A stretch of 64,000 bases of DNA from Zunongwangia sp. HGR-M22 (GTDB lineage: Bacteria; Bacteroidota; Bacteroidia; Flavobacteriales; Flavobacteriaceae), in NCBI RefSeq assembly GCF_027594425.1, contig NZ_CP115159.1, forward strand, positions 1-64,000, read 5' to 3'. Shown one piece after another: positions 61,282 through 64,000 of this stretch (within the stretch, counting starts at the first letter, position 1; each line of letters begins with the position of its first letter). The notes beneath the pieces were generated by a model, which saw nothing but the letters and a program-made list of their open reading frames with translations, searched no databases and was not told where the DNA came from. The translations under genes were made by a program, and so were the position numbers.

Positions 61282-62886
61282 ATGTTTAGCAATTTGTATA
61301 TTCTTACTTTTTTTATCACTGTATCAGTGATTATCTTCTATTTCAGCCTTAAAGTATCGACCTGGGGAAATGCCATTAATCTCGGCTATATTTTTACCCT
61401 CTTATTAATCAGCTTTTCAAAAGGTTTTGATTTTGATATGTTCGTGCTGGTGTGGACGCGTTTAGTGATGCCCCTTATGATCATTAATGCAATTATGTAT
61501 GAATTATTATTCCATGTTGGAAAAGGAAAACCGGAAAAACAATATGTCTTTCGGATGCCCCTTTCTTCGGGTTCAATGAAATTAAAAGATATCCGGCGCG
61601 GGGTGTCCATTATCGGGGCGGCAGGAAGTGGAAAGACCGAAAGTGTCGTGGCGCAATTTCTTAGACATTTTAGCCGTCATAGCTTTAGTGGGATTATTCA
61701 TGATTATAAAAATTTTGAACTCTCCAGAATTGCCTATCCCTTATTTAAAGAGAGTAAGCTCCCTTTTTACCTGATTTCTTTTGATCGGGTATTTCATAAA
61801 GTGAATCCCATTGCTCCACGTTATATGCTGGATGAAGAGAGTGTAAACGAAATTTCAAGGGTGCTGCTGGAAAATCTACTGGAAAAGAAAGAAAGTTCCT
61901 TTTCGGGAAGTTCGAAGTTTTTTAATGATGCTGCGGAAGGAATTATCGGGGGACTGATCTGGAAATTGAAAACAGATTATCCTCATTATTGTACGCTTCC
62001 TCATATGATTGCCATATTCCAACAATGTACTACCTATGAACTGGTGGAATTGTTGAGTTCTAATTTCACCTCAAAGGCGATGGCCAATGCTTTTATCAAT
62101 GGTGTGGAATCGGAACGCCAAACCGCAGCGGTTAAAAGTACTCTTTCTAATGCTTTTAAAAAGATTAGTACCCAACGGATCTTTATGGTGCTTTCTGAAG
62201 ATGAGATTCCACTGGATATTAATAATGCAGAAAATCCGGGAGTGATCTCCGTAGTGAATAATCCAAAATTCGAATCAGCCTATTCTCCTATCATCGCCAC
62301 TGTTATTCATAGCATCACCAAACAAATGAGTGTGCATGATCGTTTGGGTTCTTTTATTCTTATGGAAGAGGCTTCTACGATCCGACTACTGAATATGCAG
62401 CGTATTCCGGCTACCTTAAGAAGCTATAATATTTCGACAGTTTATGTCATCCAGGATAAGATCCAGAATGATATCCTATACGGTAGGGAAGCAGGAAAAG
62501 CCATTCTGAGTAATTTGTCTTACCAGTTCTTCGGAAAGGTGAACGATCCGGAAACCGCAAAATACTACGAAAGTTTTTTTGAGATCGTAAAGCGTAAAAG
62601 TATTAGCGTAAGTAAAAGTGATAACCTGAATTTTGATACCCGAACTACCAAAAGTGAACGCGAAGTGGCTAAGATCAGGGCAGATCTTTTCTTTCGATTA
62701 AAACCTGGACAGTTCGTAACTTTCTCAGACGGGAAAGATCGAAAGGTGAAATTCGCAGCTCCCCAATGGTCAAAAGAATTGCCTACGCCTAAACATGAAG
62801 TGACACCGGAAGAACTGGAATCGAATTTTCAGAAAATATACCGGGAGGTGAAAACGATTATCGCCACAGAAATTCAGAAGAAATGA
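61282..62886 (+). CDS. Type IV coupling protein (TraG/TraD/VirD4-like)
   Basis: A 534-residue inner-membrane ATPase with two or three N-terminal helices (about 1-80), Walker A GAAGSGKTES (around 110-119), and the FILMEEASTIRLLNMQ Walker B region, with a C-terminal acidic tail. Coupling proteins hand the relaxase-DNA complex to the type IV secretion channel. It ends overlapping the next start by 4 bases (ATGA). It is somewhat shorter than full TraG proteins (about 600-670). No other tra genes are in the window, so this could be a mobilizable element or the edge of a conjugative one. Confidence 0.9.
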   Translation: MFSNLYILTFFITVSVIIFYFSLKVSTWGNAINLGYIFTLLLISFSKGFDFDMFVLVWTRLVMPLMIINAIMYELLFHVGKGKPEKQYVFRMPLSSGSMKLKDIRRGVSIIGAAGSGKTESVVAQFLRHFSRHSFSGIIHDYKNFELSRIAYPLFKESKLPFYLISFDRVFHKVNPIAPRYMLDEESVNEISRVLLENLLEKKESSFSGSSKFFNDAAEGIIGGLIWKLKTDYPHYCTLPHMIAIFQQCTTYELVELLSSNFTSKAMANAFINGVESERQTAAVKSTLSNAFKKISTQRIFMVLSEDEIPLDINNAENPGVISVVNNPKFESAYSPIIATVIHSITKQMSVHDRLGSFILMEEASTIRLLNMQRIPATLRSYNISTVYVIQDKIQNDILYGREAGKAILSNLSYQFFGKVNDPETAKYYESFFEIVKRKSISVSKSDNLNFDTRTTKSEREVAKIRADLFFRLKPGQFVTFSDGKDRKVKFAAPQWSKELPTPKHEVTPEELESNFQKIYREVKTIIATEIQKK

Positions 62887-63212
62887 GTGAGGTAAATTAT
62901 ATACGCCATCTTAATGCCGTGCTCCGGAGATTTGCAAGAGATGATCGCATCGCGGTATCACATCGTAGCCTCTATCTGGCCTTTTTTGAGCTGTGGAATC
63001 AAAAGCATTTTCCCAGGAATTTGATGGTCAATAGTCAGCAGGTGATGGGATTGGCTAAAATACGCTCCCGGACAACGTATCATAAGTTGGTTCGGGAGCT
63101 TAAACATTGGGGGTATCTCCAATACCATCCCTCTAGTAGTCCGAAAATAGGATCAGTAGTGTACATGTTCAGATTTGATACACTTCCTGATCAAAAATTG
63201 ACCAGGGAATGA
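62883..63212 (+). CDS. Small winged-helix-like protein of the mobilization operon
   Basis: A 109-residue protein coupled to the coupling-protein gene by a 4-base overlap. Residues about 45-105 (MVNSQQVMGLAKIRSRTTYH...LVRELKHWGYLQYHPS) look like a winged helix with the pattern of replication-initiator or MarR-like regulators. Similar small proteins often follow transfer genes in Bacteroidota elements. Function unknown; regulation of transfer or replication is a guess. Confidence 0.75.
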   Translation: MSEVNYIRHLNAVLRRFARDDRIAVSHRSLYLAFFELWNQKHFPRNLMVNSQQVMGLAKIRSRTTYHKLVRELKHWGYLQYHPSSSPKIGSVVYMFRFDTLPDQKLTRE

Positions 63213-63849
63213 TCAAATTCTGGACAGCTGTTGTTCAAAAATTGGTCTCTTTTATTAAACTTTAATAATAAACAATAAATAAACCTTTTATAAACATGTC
63301 CCATATATGGACAGGCAGTGGACAAGTAGTGGTACTGTGCTATGAAATAGATATTGTTCAAAATCAATATTGCTCTAACTTCGATGAAGTAGTATGGGAG
63401 AATTATAAACTAATAAAACAATCCAAAACAGGAACTTTTTTATTTTTTTAAATTTTTTTTGCGGGTGAAATAAAACAGCTGAAACTTTAAAGCAGTGTCC
63501 CATAGATGAACAAGCTTAAGATAAGTAGGAATATCTAGTATTCAATTTCTAAAAGAAAATAATAGGCATTACTTAAGGAAAATTAAATACGCTTTAGAGC
63601 TTATCATAACATCAACTGCATTTGGAAATTAGAATTTGAAAACAATTTCGCTGAGAGAAGTATTGAAAAATTCGGAATATTAGTTAGTTCAATGGGGGAT
63701 ATTCTTAAAACTCAGAAATTTCAAGTTTTAAAACCACTGATACACATGAGTTTTTAGTAATATTGCCAAGCTTTTAATGTGAATAGATATTTAGGAATCA
63801 ACACTTAACACGATATTTGACAATATTTAAAACGCTTACTACCCCTACA
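63213..63849. other. Intergenic region with diverged direct repeats
   Basis: 637 bases without a recognisable gene. TGTCCCATATATGGACAGGC (63297-63316) recurs as TGTCCCATAGATGAACAAGC (63496-63515), 17 of 20 identical, 199 bases apart. ATCAAAAATTGACC near 63188 and TTCAAAAATTGGTC near 63234 are a second related pair. GGACA occurs several times. It presumably includes control sequence for the response regulator or the transfer operon. Confidence 0.5.
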
Positions 63850-64000
63850 ATGAAAGTCGTTATTATTGAAGATGAAGATTTAGCCGCAGATTCCTTAGAG
63901 AGTTTATTGTTGAAGTCAAAATATGACATTACAATTGCGGCCAGGTTAGAGAATATTAAACAGGCTAAAGAATGGTTTGCAAATCATTCATGTGATCTGA
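63850..64000 (+). CDS. Response regulator receiver protein (N-terminal part)
   Basis: The last 151 bases encode 50 residues beginning MKVVIIEDEDLAADSLESLL and ending ...WFANHSCDL at the window edge. The acidic pair in IEDED and the typical first helix mark a CheY-like receiver domain; the phosphorylated Asp should fall just beyond SCDL. In Bacteroidota such openings usually belong to LytTR-type regulators of two-component systems, which is a likely but unseen second half. Confidence 0.85.
   Translation, partial: MKVVIIEDEDLAADSLESLLLKSKYDITIAARLENIKQAKEWFANHSCDL

Overview
The window looks like a chromosomal segment of a Flavobacteriaceae member (Bacteroidota), possibly a Gramella/Zunongwangia-type marine bacterium. 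This rests on AT-rich DNA, SusC/SusD and TonB receptors with carboxypeptidase-regulatory-like N-termini, Bacteroidota-type promoters (TTG, 20 bp, TAnnTTTG), and BfmA/MobB-type mobilization genes. The genus is an inference.

Bases 1-5.2 kb and 35.8-39.2 kb hold ordinary core genes: an MBL hydrolase (partial), a cation/proton antiporter, yebC, lepA, dusB, a FtsX/LolC-type permease, rbfA and methylmalonyl-CoA epimerase. Between them, 5.6-35.6 kb is dominated by genes that fit capture and recycling of peptidoglycan and amino sugars: a FucP/NagP-type sugar permease, GH20 hexosaminidase, MurQ etherase, DeoR regulator, a SusC/SusD pair, GHL10 glycosidase, dipeptide epimerase, NlpC/P60 peptidase, gamma-glutamyltransferase, two TonB receptors, an AmiD-like amidase, a NagB/PIG-L fusion, a ROK repressor, and a NagZ-type GH3 fused to a serine-beta-lactamase-fold domain. 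No amino-sugar kinase or AmpG was recognised here.

From a tRNA with anticodon CAU (39288-39364) to the window end lies an accessory region. First comes a compact defence cassette (39.7-53.9 kb). It has a phosphorothioation set (DUF4007/SspB-like, SspC-like ATPase, SspD-like PP-loop protein, SspA-like cysteine desulfurase) interleaved with a 4-TM protein plus nucleoside-deoxyribosyltransferase-like pair, a PLD-type nuclease, a NERD-UvrD helicase, a GHKL ATPase, an SF2 helicase and an XRE regulator. SspE is not seen, so the interference module may be unusual.

Next is the most exciting locus, 54387-56720: an extended ECF sigma factor gene followed 2 bp later by a TnpB/Cas12f-like protein that lacks its RuvC catalytic residues and C-terminal zinc ribbon. 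Immediately behind it are three tandem non-coding units, each an 81-83-nt structured scaffold followed by a roughly 20-nt variable guide-like segment. This is best read as an RNA-guided transcription system (sigma factor + nuclease-dead Cas12f + guide RNAs) with guide cassettes amplified by tandem duplication.

The rest is a mobilization module: ssb, a RadC-like JAB protein, a hairpin-rich candidate oriT, a BfmA-type accessory protein, a MobB-type relaxase, a TraG/TraD-type coupling protein, and a small winged-helix-like protein. The window ends in the start of a response regulator. No integrase is in view, so the far boundary of the element is outside the window.
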